DNA from: Phytophthora colocasiae
Taxonomy: Eukaryota; Oomycota; Peronosporomycetes; Peronosporales; Peronosporaceae
Direction of reading: 5' to 3'
DNA: 64,000 nt
Assembly (NCBI GenBank): GCA_018806915.1
Contig: JAGKQI010000046.1
Span: 1,240,001 to 1,304,000, forward strand
In this document: piece after piece, positions 1-9,882 of the stretch
Layout: every line of letters begins with the position of its first letter
How positions within the stretch are numbered: position 1 is the stretch's first letter
Notes under the pieces: model-generated
Seen by the model: only the letters and a program-made list of their open reading frames with translations
Databases searched by the model: none
Told to the model about the DNA's origin: nothing
Program-made: the position numbers and the translations under genes

Positions 1-3000
1 CGCCATTTCTGCCACACGGAACGGTCCATGCCACAGATGAGCGAGCTTTTGGCGTACCCTCCTTGACTCTGTCTAAGAACAGCCACACTTGGGATCCAGC
101 CTCGATGGGGTGTTGCGTCGCCGTTTCGCTCTGCCTGTCGGCACGATCCGAGATTGCCTGCTTCAAACGGTCATTCACCTCAGCTCTGGCTAGTTGATAG
201 TGCCGCTGGATCTGATACCTCCAACGTCGTGGATCTACATCACGGCGCCCGGTATTCCCCAGCGAGAGCGTTGCTTCTAGGGTTGTCTTGGGATCCCAGC
301 CATGGGCGAGGTAGAACGGCGTGTCGCCCCTAGTCCGATCTTGTGCAGTGTTCAGGGCGAAAGTCAGGCGTTCTGCGTACTCGTCCCAGTCTCGCTGGTC
401 GGGATCCTGGACGTACATCTTGATCGCCCGCGTGATTGTCTGCACCATCCGCTCGGCTGTGCCATTCGATTGTGGTCGATAGGCCATAGTGGCTCGCTGG
501 CGCTGGCCTAGGATCCGGTTGAAAGCACGAAAGAAGTCGGACATAAACCCGGGTTCTCGGTCGTGTCGGATCACCTGGCTGGCACCGAACCGTCGAAATA
601 CGCAGATCTCATAGGACTCCGCGATGGCCTGGGCCGTTCGCGAGTTGTTAGCATTGACAATCACGTAACCGGTAAAGAGATCCACCCATACTAGCAGCTC
701 AGTGTTCCCGTTCTCGGATCTCGGTAGCGAAGGTATATGATCCATAGCGATCACTTGAAACGGGTAAGTGGCTCGGATATTACCCGGCGACACACCGCGA
801 ATTGTGGGTCGTCCCTTGCCCGTCTCGCAATCCACGCACCCTCCGACAAACTGCTGTACGGATTTGAAAAGGCCTCTCCAGTAGAAGTGGTCCTTGATCC
901 TCTGGTACGTACGCCCAATCCCCTGATGACCCCCTTCCAAACTCACATGATAGTGATGCAGTAGGTCTGCTTGCAACGTCTCAGGTATAACCAATCGTAA
1001 CAATCCGTCTCGATCTGCTTCGGTCCTTCGTGAAGGTGCGCAATAGAACAACAGCTCATCCTCGTCCAACTCGAAATTGTCGGCTGGCAGACGGCACGTC
1101 TTGGCTTCAGCCGCAGTCAGATCCGTCAGCTGTCCTCGCAAGAACGACTTCAGGTTGGAGATCCATGTTTCCTCGTCTTGGGATCGTCGGATCCGGTCAA
1201 TTCTCAGCTGCTGCACGGACTCTTCGTCGAGTACCCGGGGTTTCCCCTCTCTGGCCTGTCTTCGGGTGGTGACTGCACTGACCCGTGGCTTTGGATCCTC
1301 GGATCCTGAGGTCAGGATCTCATCCAATCGATTTAGGGTGACGAGATCCTCGCGATCCCCTTCCTGGTCGACGGCATTCCCACTCTCTCGCTGCAATGCT
1401 GCGCTGGCCAAGCTATCGGCGCTGGCGTTCCACGCTCGTTTCACATGTAGCAAGTCGTGGTCCGGCCATTCCCGGAGCTGTGCCAGTGCCTTCTGTCTCA
1501 GCAGCGTCAGAGCTGGCGCTTTACAGTCGATCTCCCCACGCATCTGGCGGATCACCAGATTCGAATCTCCGCAGATAATGAGTCGTCCCTTAGTCAGATC
1601 TTCGAGCAGCTCGAAACACAATAGAAGTCCGTTGTACTCCGCTTCGTTGACTGTCAGACTCTCCACGTACCGAGACGCTGCTTTAACCACCTTCCATTCG
1701 GGCAGCTTCCATACAATCGCACTGAAGGATCCTCCACCACGTTTTACCCTGGCGGATCCGTCAAAACTAACCACCCACAACTCTTCCTCTGGCTTCACAG
1801 TTGGCACCGGCATCTGGATCGCTCGACGCGGTTCCTTCCTTGGGGCGATGCTCACCAACGCTTGGTCCACCTCGGATCTCGGGGTGATACTTGCGGCGAG
1901 GGATCCGAGGATCTCGTCCTCCCCTTTCGTACACTTCGTGATCTCCAAGGTCCAAGGCGATAACAATGCCGCCCATTGGCCCAATCTTCCTTGTAGTCCG
2001 GCAGAACGGAACAGCCATCCGAGGGTAGAGTGCCTGGTCAGGATCCGGATCCGTCGTCCAACCAACATGGAATACCCGAGATCCAGGATCCTTAGCAGAG
2101 CTAACACTTCCTTCTCCACGATCCCATAGTTTATCTCATTCGGCTTCAGAGATCTACTGGCGAACATCACCGGCATGTAGATCCCGTCGTGGTCCTGCGT
2201 CAGGGAAGCTGAGATGGCCCATTCGCTGGCGTAGACGATCACCACCGGTTGCTTGTCGGGATCGAAATGCCGAAGCGTAGGAGTCATAGCGATCTTCTTC
2301 TTCAAGGCCTCGAAAGCGGCTGAAGCACGGATCCATTTCTCGTCTGGATCTCTCGGATCTGTCGGATCCTTCGAATCTTCGACTGTGGGGTTTATTGGCG
2401 GCAGGATCTTGCGGCTGGATCTCAACTCCGCGAAGTCGACCTCCCTCAGTTCGTAGAGTACTGACGCGTAGACCGCCATATCTTCGATGAATCGAGCGTA
2501 GTAATTTAAACTACCCAGGAAGGATTGCATAGCTCGCAATGATCTCGGGAACGCGAGATCCACCAGCGCTTCTCGATCCTTCGGATGCGCCTCCAATCCC
2601 TCATTAGACACTTGGTGTCCCAAGTAATCGACCTTCCTCAGTCCCCAAAAGCTCTTGGCCACACTAATTGACAGGTTCCACTTGTCACAAGCCTCCAGCA
2701 GCAGATGCACCCGCTCACACAGGTGATCCCAAGATCCAGCCGTCACTAAGATGTCATCGATGTACGACCTTCGTCCCAGTACAGACGGTTTACCATCCGT
2801 CTCCGGGATCCCGTCTCGGAAGAGATCCAACGCGGATCCGGATCCGGCCGTGGGTGGGATCCGTAGGAATCCGTAGAGTGCGTTGTCCAACAAACGTTGG
2901 TAGATCTGTGGGGCATTCTTAAGACCAAACGGCATTCGATTCCACTCAAACAATCCAAACGGGGTAGTAAACGCCGAGATGGCCCTCGCACGATCCGTCA

Positions 3001-6000
3001 TTGACACTACCCAGAAACCACTAGCCATATCGAGAGAACAGTACCACAACACGGCGTCGAGATCCTCCAGTAGATCGTTGATGAGAGGCATTGGGTACAC
3101 CATCAGCCTTGTCAAACTGTTCACCAGGCGGTAATCGATGCAGAGTCGGATATCAACGCCGTTCTTCTTAATGATCACAACGATTGGCGAGGCCCACGGC
3201 GACGTAGAGACTTGGATGATCTTCACTTGCAACAGCCCTTTGATCAGATCCGAGAGCTTCTCACGATACTGCGGTGCCACTTTGCGTACTCGCTGGGCGA
3301 TCGGCTTGGCGTCTCCCACATCGATGTCACAGATCGCGCCTACAGCAGGAGGGGGTAAGGCGTTACCCTTCCCAATCAGCAGGTGCTTGTACTTCCAGAT
3401 CTCATTCGCCAGCCGTTGGATCTCTTCGGGCGTGTTGGAGGCTGGATCCCCCACTTGGAGATCCTCGATCTTCACTTCGACCGTAGCCATCACAACCTCC
3501 GGTAGCACCGCCATCTCCTTCTCGAGATCCTCCGCATAAGCTTCGCCATTCTCGTGCACGAACACTTCGTCGTCGACGTAAACTTCCGTGGAACTGGGAT
3601 CCGTCCGAGGTTTCACGACGGGATCCGATGATCCGACCGCAGCGAGTGATCGGGCAGAGGATCCGGGATCCGGCTGGGCACCAACCTCGAGATCCGGCGG
3701 GGACTCAGCCACGGGATCCGGTCGGGATCCAACCTCGAGATCCTGGTCCGAGGTGTCCTCACGATCTTCACTTCCTGACGCTGGTGACGGATCATTCGTC
3801 TCGACTGCTGGCCGGTCACTGGCTGTTAGATGGCTCGCAGGATCCAACTTCCTTGTGGCGGGATCCGGCTCATGAGCGGCACCTCCTTCGGCAGGCCCTC
3901 CAGCGGCACTTCCAGCTTTCCAGCCAATTCCACCAGTAGGATCACCCTTGGTCGCGCCTCTTTCCGCTCTCTGATCATCCTCCGGAGTCCTTGGTGTATC
4001 CACGCACGTCTCCGTCCGTCGGTCCAGCTCCTCATGCGCCGCTACACCTTCGTCCAGCGTCCTTGGCGCCCCTGAGTCTTCGATCTTGCCTTGGCGCACA
4101 TCATCGTCTTCGCCTTGCCGAGGCGCATCTGTAGCGCCCTTGACACGCGCGTAGATCGTCCTGGGTGCCTCGCCATTGGCAGCGCCCTTCCTGCAGGCCG
4201 TCACCGCTGCTCGCTCATCTTTGTGTAAGGAGCTCAGATCCCCACTAAGTGCGGAATCAGGCGACCGTTCGGACATGTCCCGTCCCCGACCCACGTCGCA
4301 TGCGCGACGCTGATCTTCAAGCTGTGCCGGGTAAGGATCCGACTTTACTTGTAGATGTCGCTGCGTGGCGTGAGGGACCTCGTTGGAAAGCTCTTGAATA
4401 GGCGCATTCGGTGGTGGTTCTCCGTGCTCCTGGGCATCAGTGTGGACTGCAGGGCGCTCCAAAACATCATGTCCGACTGTGCCATCGGAATGATGGTCAC
4501 CTGTCTCATGATTATGGGGCGACCCTTCGGCGTTGTTGTCCCGGCTCTGCGCAGAGACAGGGCAACCTTTCAGCAGTCGTATCGACACGGATCCCTCAGC
4601 TTCTGGCGCTCCGTTTGGGGCGTGCGATGGCTCGTTAGACGCGCCTTGCTTCGCACTACATGCCCATACCAACTTTGCTAGAGGGGCATGGGTATTCGCC
4701 TCAGGGTGCCCCAAAACATCATCTCCGACTGATTTGTCGGAGTGATTGCCGTCGTCTGTCGCGCAGACATGCTGCCGATCCTCAACGGTGGCGCCCAGTC
4801 TCTGGCCAGAGACAGTACTCGTCGTCGGATCTTCAACCCGGCAAGCTGGAGAGGATCCGGAGGATCCTTTTGGCTGTGGCTCTCGGATCCGAGCGTACGA
4901 GGACGCTCCTGGATCCGATGATACCGGGGCCTCACCCTCTTCGATCTCTGGCCCAAAACTGACACGGCGGTGCGCTTGGGGCTCAACCGCCGACGGATCC
5001 GCCCCACCGGGCTGGATCTCGTCTCGCCAATCGACCGCCCCTTCAAGGATCCGGTCCGACATTGGGGGTGAGCCGGGACAGCGGGACACGACTGCCGTGT
5101 GGGAGGGGCGCTTCAGGATCCCCTTCGGCTCCGCGTACTTCGGCCGATCGACCGCCGGCTCAAGCTCCCAAGGCTCCTTCGGGCGCGGTGGCGGCGGGAT
5201 CTCCGTCGTGGCGCTCATGGCAAGGTTCTGCCATTCGTTGTAGCGCCTGGATCCGACGGAGATGTAGCCCGGGGTGCGGGGAACGTGATCCCCGGCCAGC
5301 CACATGCCGATCTCTTCGTTGTGGTTGAGAGAGATCGCCTTCTCACCGACGTTGGTAAGTTGTAGATAGCGGATCTTGCCTGGACCTTGTGCTAACGTCG
5401 GTACCCATTGCTTGCCCCTTCGTAACCACAGCTTCTCGTACTCCTTGAGATGGACCCGGTCCGGGTGCTCGAAGGTCTCGCCAGGCTCCAGTCGTATACC
5501 TTCCTGGAGGAGTAGCGGACGAGCTCGGCCGCTGAAGATCTGTCGTCGCCCATGGAGTCGCACTCGGATCTCGTCATGGAGGCACACGGATCCATCGCCC
5601 AAGTCGAGTCGGATCCCGGCTGGTACCATGAAGTCCATGCCGAGGATCGCGTCGCAATCGGGTGGCAGAGCCTCGCCGACCCAGACGTCGCAGAAGTACA
5701 CCAAGTACCCAGCCAAGGTAACCTTGATCCTTGTTTTGCCTGCTGCAATATACAGCTGCTCACCAATTCCGAGGCATTCTTGTGTTTGACTAGTATCAAT
5801 CTGGGATCCAACCTTACGAGCAAAGGCGGCATCGATGATCGACACCTCGGATCCCGAGTCAAGAAGCACGGTGGACTTGGCATTGTTGATCTTGCACGTT
5901 GCCTTGGCCTGCTTGAAGTGTTTGCTGGGGACATGGTATTTCCAGTACCCGCGTGACTCTCCAGGCATGAGATCCAAGGACATGGCGACCTCGGATCTCT

Positions 6001-6196
6001 GGTACTCATCGTCTGTAGAGCGGAAGCTTGCAACTCTAGCCGTACGTTTCCCATGAAGTTCACATGTATTATCCAATAGATCCGTTCGCTTGTTGCTAAC
6101 TTGATCCATGGCCTTCTTGTTCACATATGCATAGATGTAAGACGTTGAACGCTCGTCTCGTACCGGATTCAAACCCGGCGAGCGTCCTAGTTTAAC
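1..6196 (-). CDS. pol: Retrotransposon Pol polyprotein (PR-RT-RNH-aRNH-IN), 3' end outside window
   Basis: One minus-strand frame (highest base of each codon congruent to 1 mod 3) stays open from the end of gag to the window edge, about 2,050 codons. In it I read the protease motif LLDSGSE (5866-5846), the RT motif YIDDILV (near 2764), and a first RNase H whose expected DAS reads YAS (near 2244). A second RNase H follows with FDGSA (near 1765), NEAEYNG (near 1645), GDSN (near 1570) and ADSLA (near 1420). Integrase shows an HHCC finger (1000-850) and a core with MDHIPS, RHDREPG and SNGTAERM (near 450). There is no ATG at the start; expression is probably by -1 frameshift from gag, though an in-frame ATG lies at 6109. 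Around positions 50-60 the homology to the integrase tail (LAHLWHGPFRV) moves to another frame, so a small indel is likely there. The linker between PR and RT is long and proline/acid rich. Confidence 0.88.
6149..6196 (-). promoter_or_regulatory. Putative -1 programmed frameshift site: GTTAAAC heptamer plus stem-loop
   Basis: On the minus strand the last gag sense codons lie in GTTAAAC (6196-6190) and are followed at once by the TAG stop (6189-6187). After a 4-nt spacer comes a 7-bp stem: ACGCTCG (6185-6179) pairs with CGAGCGT (6155-6149). Stacked on it is a CCGG/CCGG stem (6178-6175 with 6166-6163), an 8-nt loop and a one-sided bulge. A -1 slip on the heptamer leads exactly into the long pol frame. 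The first heptamer position is G rather than T, so this is a near-canonical X-XXY-YYZ site. Function is inferred. Confidence 0.55.
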
Positions 6197-8514
6197 ATCT
6201 TCTCGGCGGCTTCTGGAAGCATGTGCTTGCTTGGATCGAACCATTGTCGGATGAGGTTGTAGAACTCCTCCATTTGACACTTGCCGTGATCGTGGAGTTC
6301 ACCGCAGCCGCGACACACGAAGAAGCAGCGATCCGACGGATGGCCCTTCTTGCCGCACTTCTGGCAGGTGAGGCGCTTCCAGCAACCAAGATCCGAATGT
6401 TTCCTGGATCCGCAGTGCGAGAAACGCTGTCCTTCATTGAAGAAGCGTGGTCGACGGTCTTGTGGTGTTGGATCCGAGCTAGCCTGACCTGGATCCGAAT
6501 CCTTTTTGGGATCCGAAGATCCTGCCTTGGTCTCCGCTGATCCAGTTTGCGCTGAAGTAGTCGGTCGATCACTCGAGGCTGCTACGTATGCTCTGCGGAG
6601 CTCGCCGTCGGATCCGGAGTCATCGGAATCGGATCCATCAGATTCTACGACTTGCATGGATCGGATCGCACGTGTCGGGCCGGTTGGCTGCGGGGCCGTT
6701 GTTGTCTTCGGCCGGAACTTGCTGGATCCTGACGATGGCTTCTTCTGTCTGGACCTCGCGCGATCTCGGGCCCTCAACACGTCCTCGAGTTGATCCGCGT
6801 CCGCGAGCCGAAGCAGCGTCAGTTGATCCGCCAGATCCGCATCCCCGAGAGTCTCGATGAAGTGTTCGACGTGCTCGCGGCGGGCTTTGGCATCTCCGTC
6901 CTTGACCATCACCCGAGCACGAAGACCCGCTACGTTGAGGCGATACAAGTATTCCAACGGTGACTCGTCGGATCTCTTACGAGCGTGATAGTACTGCCAC
7001 GCCACCGAGACTCCAAGACCGCAGTACTGCGTCTGGAAGGCTTTCAGCAGATCACTCCACTTCAGCCTTGTGGATCGGCTGAGCTGTCGGTACCAGTTTC
7101 GCGCCGGACCAGTGAGAAGATCTCCAAAGGTGAGGCACATTTCTTCGTCGGAGGCTTGATCTCTCGTGAAGGCTGACTTGACCTTACTAATCCATGCTCT
7201 TGCTCGTTCCTCATCGTGATCCTTGCCCGTGAAATCCTTCAGATCCGATATCGCCGAGATTCGGATCCTTTGAACCGCGGTTGATCCTGCTGTAGCTGTG
7301 GCAGCAGTGGTCGTTGCCGTGCGCCGGGGAGCGGATCCGTCGAGGTCGTCAGGGTCATACTCCCAGTTCTCGGGGTGTGATCCCACTGACTCCATCTCGA
7401 CGTCCCGATATACAGGATCCGCAGCGCGCGTCGTGGTTCGTGGGACCGCTGTCATCCGCTGCTTCTTCAGGAACTTGTCCATAGCCGATTGGAAGTAAGC
7501 CTGCAGCCCGTTAGTGGATGCAGGCGGCTGATCCACGACACGGGACCGATCAAGCGGGGCATCTCGAGTTCGAGTCGGCTTGACGTCCAGGGTATCAGTC
7601 GGCATACGGGCTGTCAGCATAGCAGCGCCTGCGGGACCGAGCGCCATACGTCGGGGTTCAGACGAACTGTCGGATCCTGCCTCGGACTCCGCCGAGGCGT
7701 ATCGAGAGGATCCCGTCTGGTACTCCGGGGAGTGCGCTAGCTTGGACATCGGATCTCGGATCGCCCGTCGCTCACCGACTAGGGGCTTCAGTCGGCTGAA
7801 GAGTGAAGCCGCTGCGATACGTATCGTGCCATGATCCAAGCGGAAGAGGGTGTCTCCGTCGAAGGCTCCCGCAGCAAAACCGGCTTCCTCCAGCAGGCGG
7901 AGGAGATCCAAGGCGCTGTCCAGACTGTTCGTGGACTGAGCCGGTGCCGTGATCGGGCCGGTGAGTGATCCAAGCAATCGAGGTTGCAGGATCCTCATCA
8001 CGGGGTCTTCCCGGACGAAGTCCTCGAGCGCGATCCGGCGATACGAAGCCTCCAGCTGGGTCAACGACCACTCTGATTTCACCTCCGGCTTCTCATCGAC
8101 ATCCGATCCTGGTGCCTTCAGCTTTTTTCGCGCAGTCTTCTTCTTCTTCTTCTTCGACGTTTTACCACCTGAGGGCTGCGCGGTGGTGGTGGTGGTGGAT
8201 GAAGATCCAACAGCTTTCGCTGTCGAATCCCCACCCAGCGGTCCAGAACGCGGGTTCTGAGCCGCGGGGGTCCCCGAAGGGACCTGGGGAGGAGGAGGAG
8301 GTTTTTCTTCTGAGTCTGTTGCCAGACTCACCTCCTTCCTGTCGACAGAACTCCTCCCAGGGCTCTGTCGATCTGTGGATCTAGCGTTCAGCGGTGCTGA
8401 CGGCGATCCAACGACCGTCGGCACTTCTTCTCCTGGTTCTTTCTTCACTTGTACAGTCTCTTCGGACTCACGGTGATATCCGCCGTCCCCAAAAGATCCG
8501 GGCACGCGCACCAT
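6187..8514 (-). CDS. gag: Retrotransposon Gag polyprotein with zinc knuckles
   Basis: 775 codons from an ATG at 8514. The N-terminal third is low complexity (Pro, Ser and Lys rich, with a KKKKKK run). A Retrotrans_gag-like capsid domain covers roughly residues 430-600, recognisable from ARAWISKVKSAF, FGDLLTGPARNWYRQL and SPLEYLYRLN. The C-terminus is Cys/His rich, including CQKCGKKGHPSDRC (a CX2CX4HX4C zinc knuckle) and a second, atypical CX2C pair. Gag forms the intracellular particle and binds element RNA. It is larger than most Ty3/gypsy Gags (300-500 aa). The stop codon sits inside the proposed frameshift signal leading to pol. Confidence 0.88.
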   Translation of the reverse strand: MVRVPGSFGDGGYHRESEETVQVKKEPGEEVPTVVGSPSAPLNARSTDRQSPGRSSVDRKEVSLATDSEEKPPPPPQVPSGTPAAQNPRSGPLGGDSTAKAVGSSSTTTTTAQPSGGKTSKKKKKKTARKKLKAPGSDVDEKPEVKSEWSLTQLEASYRRIALEDFVREDPVMRILQPRLLGSLTGPITAPAQSTNSLDSALDLLRLLEEAGFAAGAFDGDTLFRLDHGTIRIAAASLFSRLKPLVGERRAIRDPMSKLAHSPEYQTGSSRYASAESEAGSDSSSEPRRMALGPAGAAMLTARMPTDTLDVKPTRTRDAPLDRSRVVDQPPASTNGLQAYFQSAMDKFLKKQRMTAVPRTTTRAADPVYRDVEMESVGSHPENWEYDPDDLDGSAPRRTATTTAATATAGSTAVQRIRISAISDLKDFTGKDHDEERARAWISKVKSAFTRDQASDEEMCLTFGDLLTGPARNWYRQLSRSTRLKWSDLLKAFQTQYCGLGVSVAWQYYHARKRSDESPLEYLYRLNVAGLRARVMVKDGDAKARREHVEHFIETLGDADLADQLTLLRLADADQLEDVLRARDRARSRQKKPSSGSSKFRPKTTTAPQPTGPTRAIRSMQVVESDGSDSDDSGSDGELRRAYVAASSDRPTTSAQTGSAETKAGSSDPKKDSDPGQASSDPTPQDRRPRFFNEGQRFSHCGSRKHSDLGCWKRLTCQKCGKKGHPSDRCFFVCRGCGELHDHGKCQMEEFYNLIRQWFDPSKHMLPEAAEKMLN

Positions 8515-8945
8515 TGTGGTGTAGTGGATCCGCTGGAATTAGCAGGGATCCAACGTTCACACACGGCGCCCAGACACTGACTAACGGAGGGGGTACTCCG
8601 ATAACCGTGGGGGTTGCTGAGGCTCACCTTGTGTACCCGTCAGTGGGCGGGATCTGCTCTCTCAGGAACGGGAGAGTGTACACAGGCGTGAGGGCTTGAA
8701 CGTCCTTGGCGGGGACTTGGGAGGTTGGACTTGCGTGGGGGTTCCTGCACACAGGTCCTGGTTGGGGGGATCTTGGTCTTGGACTCGAAGATCAGGTGGA
8801 TCCTTGGATCCGGGGGTGTGGGGTTCCTTTTCCTTTTCCTTTACTGTCTTGCTTGCCGCCTCCTGTAGCGGTTGGTCTTGGGGTGGTTGAGAGGTCGAGG
8901 GATCCTACGGTTAAGCAATCAACACCGTTGGATCCGGGGTCTTCA

Positions 8946-9316
8946 CTAGCGTAAGGTAAGCCGGCCAAATCGGGGATCCGGTCTTAGCTGTAGCTAGGTA
9001 GGCGCAGTAACTTGCAGGAACACTAAGGGGGGGCCAATACACTATCCTCTTCCCTTGTCCTAAGTCCTGAAGAAATCCACTTACGCCCTAGAAGGTAAAT
9101 TCGACTCTCTAGGGGGGGGGGTTGTTGAGATACCGAGAGATCCTCACCCTAGCGTAAGGTAAGCCGGCCAAATCGGGGATCCGGTCTTAGCTGTAGCTAG
9201 GTGTGCGAAGTGACTTACAGGAACACTAAGGGGAGGCCAATATGCTATCCTCTTCCCTTGTCTTTACTCCGAGGAAGTCCACTTGCGCACTAGAAGGCAA
9301 AATCGATTCTCTGATT
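8946..9316. repeat. Two imperfect tandem copies, period about 203 bp
   Basis: The block starting GCGTAAGGTAAGCCGGCC at 8949 recurs at 9152 with the same order of landmarks: GGGGATCCGGTCTTAGC, GGAACACTAAGG, CTATCCTCTTCCCTTGTC, then a CTAGAAGG segment. About 165 bp of each unit align with scattered substitutions. The spacer after the first unit holds the poly-G run. It lies in the presumed LTR/leader. Confidence 0.8.
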
Positions 9317-9430
9317 TATGGTCAGACCAGTTTCGCATCTTGTACCCTATCTTTCCCATCGCAGATCTCTATCTTAGATCATGCCGGCTCTCCTGCAGCT
9401 GCTTCACTTCGTCGATGTCTTGGATCTTGA

Positions 9431-9609
9431 GGATCCGACTTGGGATCCGAGGATCCCGGATCCTGGGCCTTGGATCTTGGATCCTGAGTCTTGGATCTTG
9501 GATCTTGGGATCCTGGGGATCCTGGATCTCAAGGATCCCACTTGGGATCCGAGGATCCCGGATCCTGGGCCTTGGATCTTGGATCCTGAGTCTTGGATCT
9601 TTGGATCTT
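9431..9609. repeat. GGATC-rich direct duplication, period about 102 bp
   Basis: The stretch beginning at 9431 is repeated from 9533 almost base for base for about 77 bp; the rest of the first unit is a shorter array of GGATCC and GGATCTT words. Between 9421 and 9745 I counted 27 GATC sites by eye, against about one expected by chance. Confidence 0.85.
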
Positions 9610-9623
9610 TGGATCTTAAATCT

Positions 9624-9708
9624 GATCCGTACTTAATCGGGAGACTGGATCCGTACTTAATCGGGAGACTGGATCCGTACTTAATCGGGAGACTGGATCC
9701 GTACTTAG
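9624..9708. repeat. 24-bp minisatellite, three full copies plus a partial
   Basis: The unit starts GATCCGTACTTAATCGGGAG and is 24 bp long. It recurs at 9624, 9648 and 9672 without change, and a partial copy begins at 9696. Each unit carries one GATC. Confidence 0.9.
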
Positions 9709-9882
9709 GCGACGGAGGATCCGAACTTAAGATGACAGGATCCGGACTTAGGTCGGCCAGGCTCACCGTATCCTAACGTAGGATCCGTCCTAGAGTAGGT
9801 TCCACGCGTCAGGTATTTGTCCTTGTCATAGCCCCATGTCGCACGTCACCCATTATCGTGGTCGATCCGCATCATATCTGGC

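Larger units (their letters stand above)
1..9840 (-). mobile_element. Ty3/gypsy LTR retrotransposon with dual RNase H, partial
   Basis: Read on the minus strand this is a leader/5' LTR zone (about 9840-8515), then gag (8514-6187), then a pol frame with protease, reverse transcriptase, RNase H, a second RNase H and integrase in that order, which runs off the left edge. The order RT-RH-IN is diagnostic of Ty3/gypsy. Nearly the whole element is crowded with GATC, mostly GGATCC or GGATCT, unlike the second gypsy element at 18502-26052. The right border is inferred from where helicase-like coding begins on the other strand, so it is approximate. The 3' LTR lies outside the window. Pol is essentially uninterrupted to about position 60, so the copy is fairly young. 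Confidence 0.9.
8515..9840 (-). other. 5' leader and probable 5' LTR of the left gypsy element
   Basis: This is non-coding sequence upstream of gag with several nested tandem repeats and a run of nine or more G near 9112-9120. A possible primer-binding site starts with TGG in the minus sense near 8572, and a TG that could begin the LTR follows near 8578. Neither can be proven because the partner LTR is outside the window. Plus-strand open frames here merely read through the GGATC-rich repeats. Confidence 0.45.

Noticed and set aside
1077..2129. 350-codon plus-strand open frame
   Set aside because: It is the antisense shadow of the RT/RNase H/integrase frame on the minus strand, kept open by biased composition; no protein features.
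6160..6182. tRNA T-arm-like sequence (GGTTTGAATCC)
   Set aside because: No D-arm, anticodon arm or acceptor stem around it; better explained as the loop of the stem behind the gag stop.
8946..9708. Possible CRISPR-like array
   Set aside because: Repeats are directly adjacent or long and imperfect without unique equal-length spacers, and this is a eukaryotic retrotransposon leader.
9404..9776. Overlapping open frames on both strands with DPxSWILDP-type repeats
   Set aside because: They translate the GGATC-rich tandem repeats in several frames; no start context or homology. Repeat artefact.
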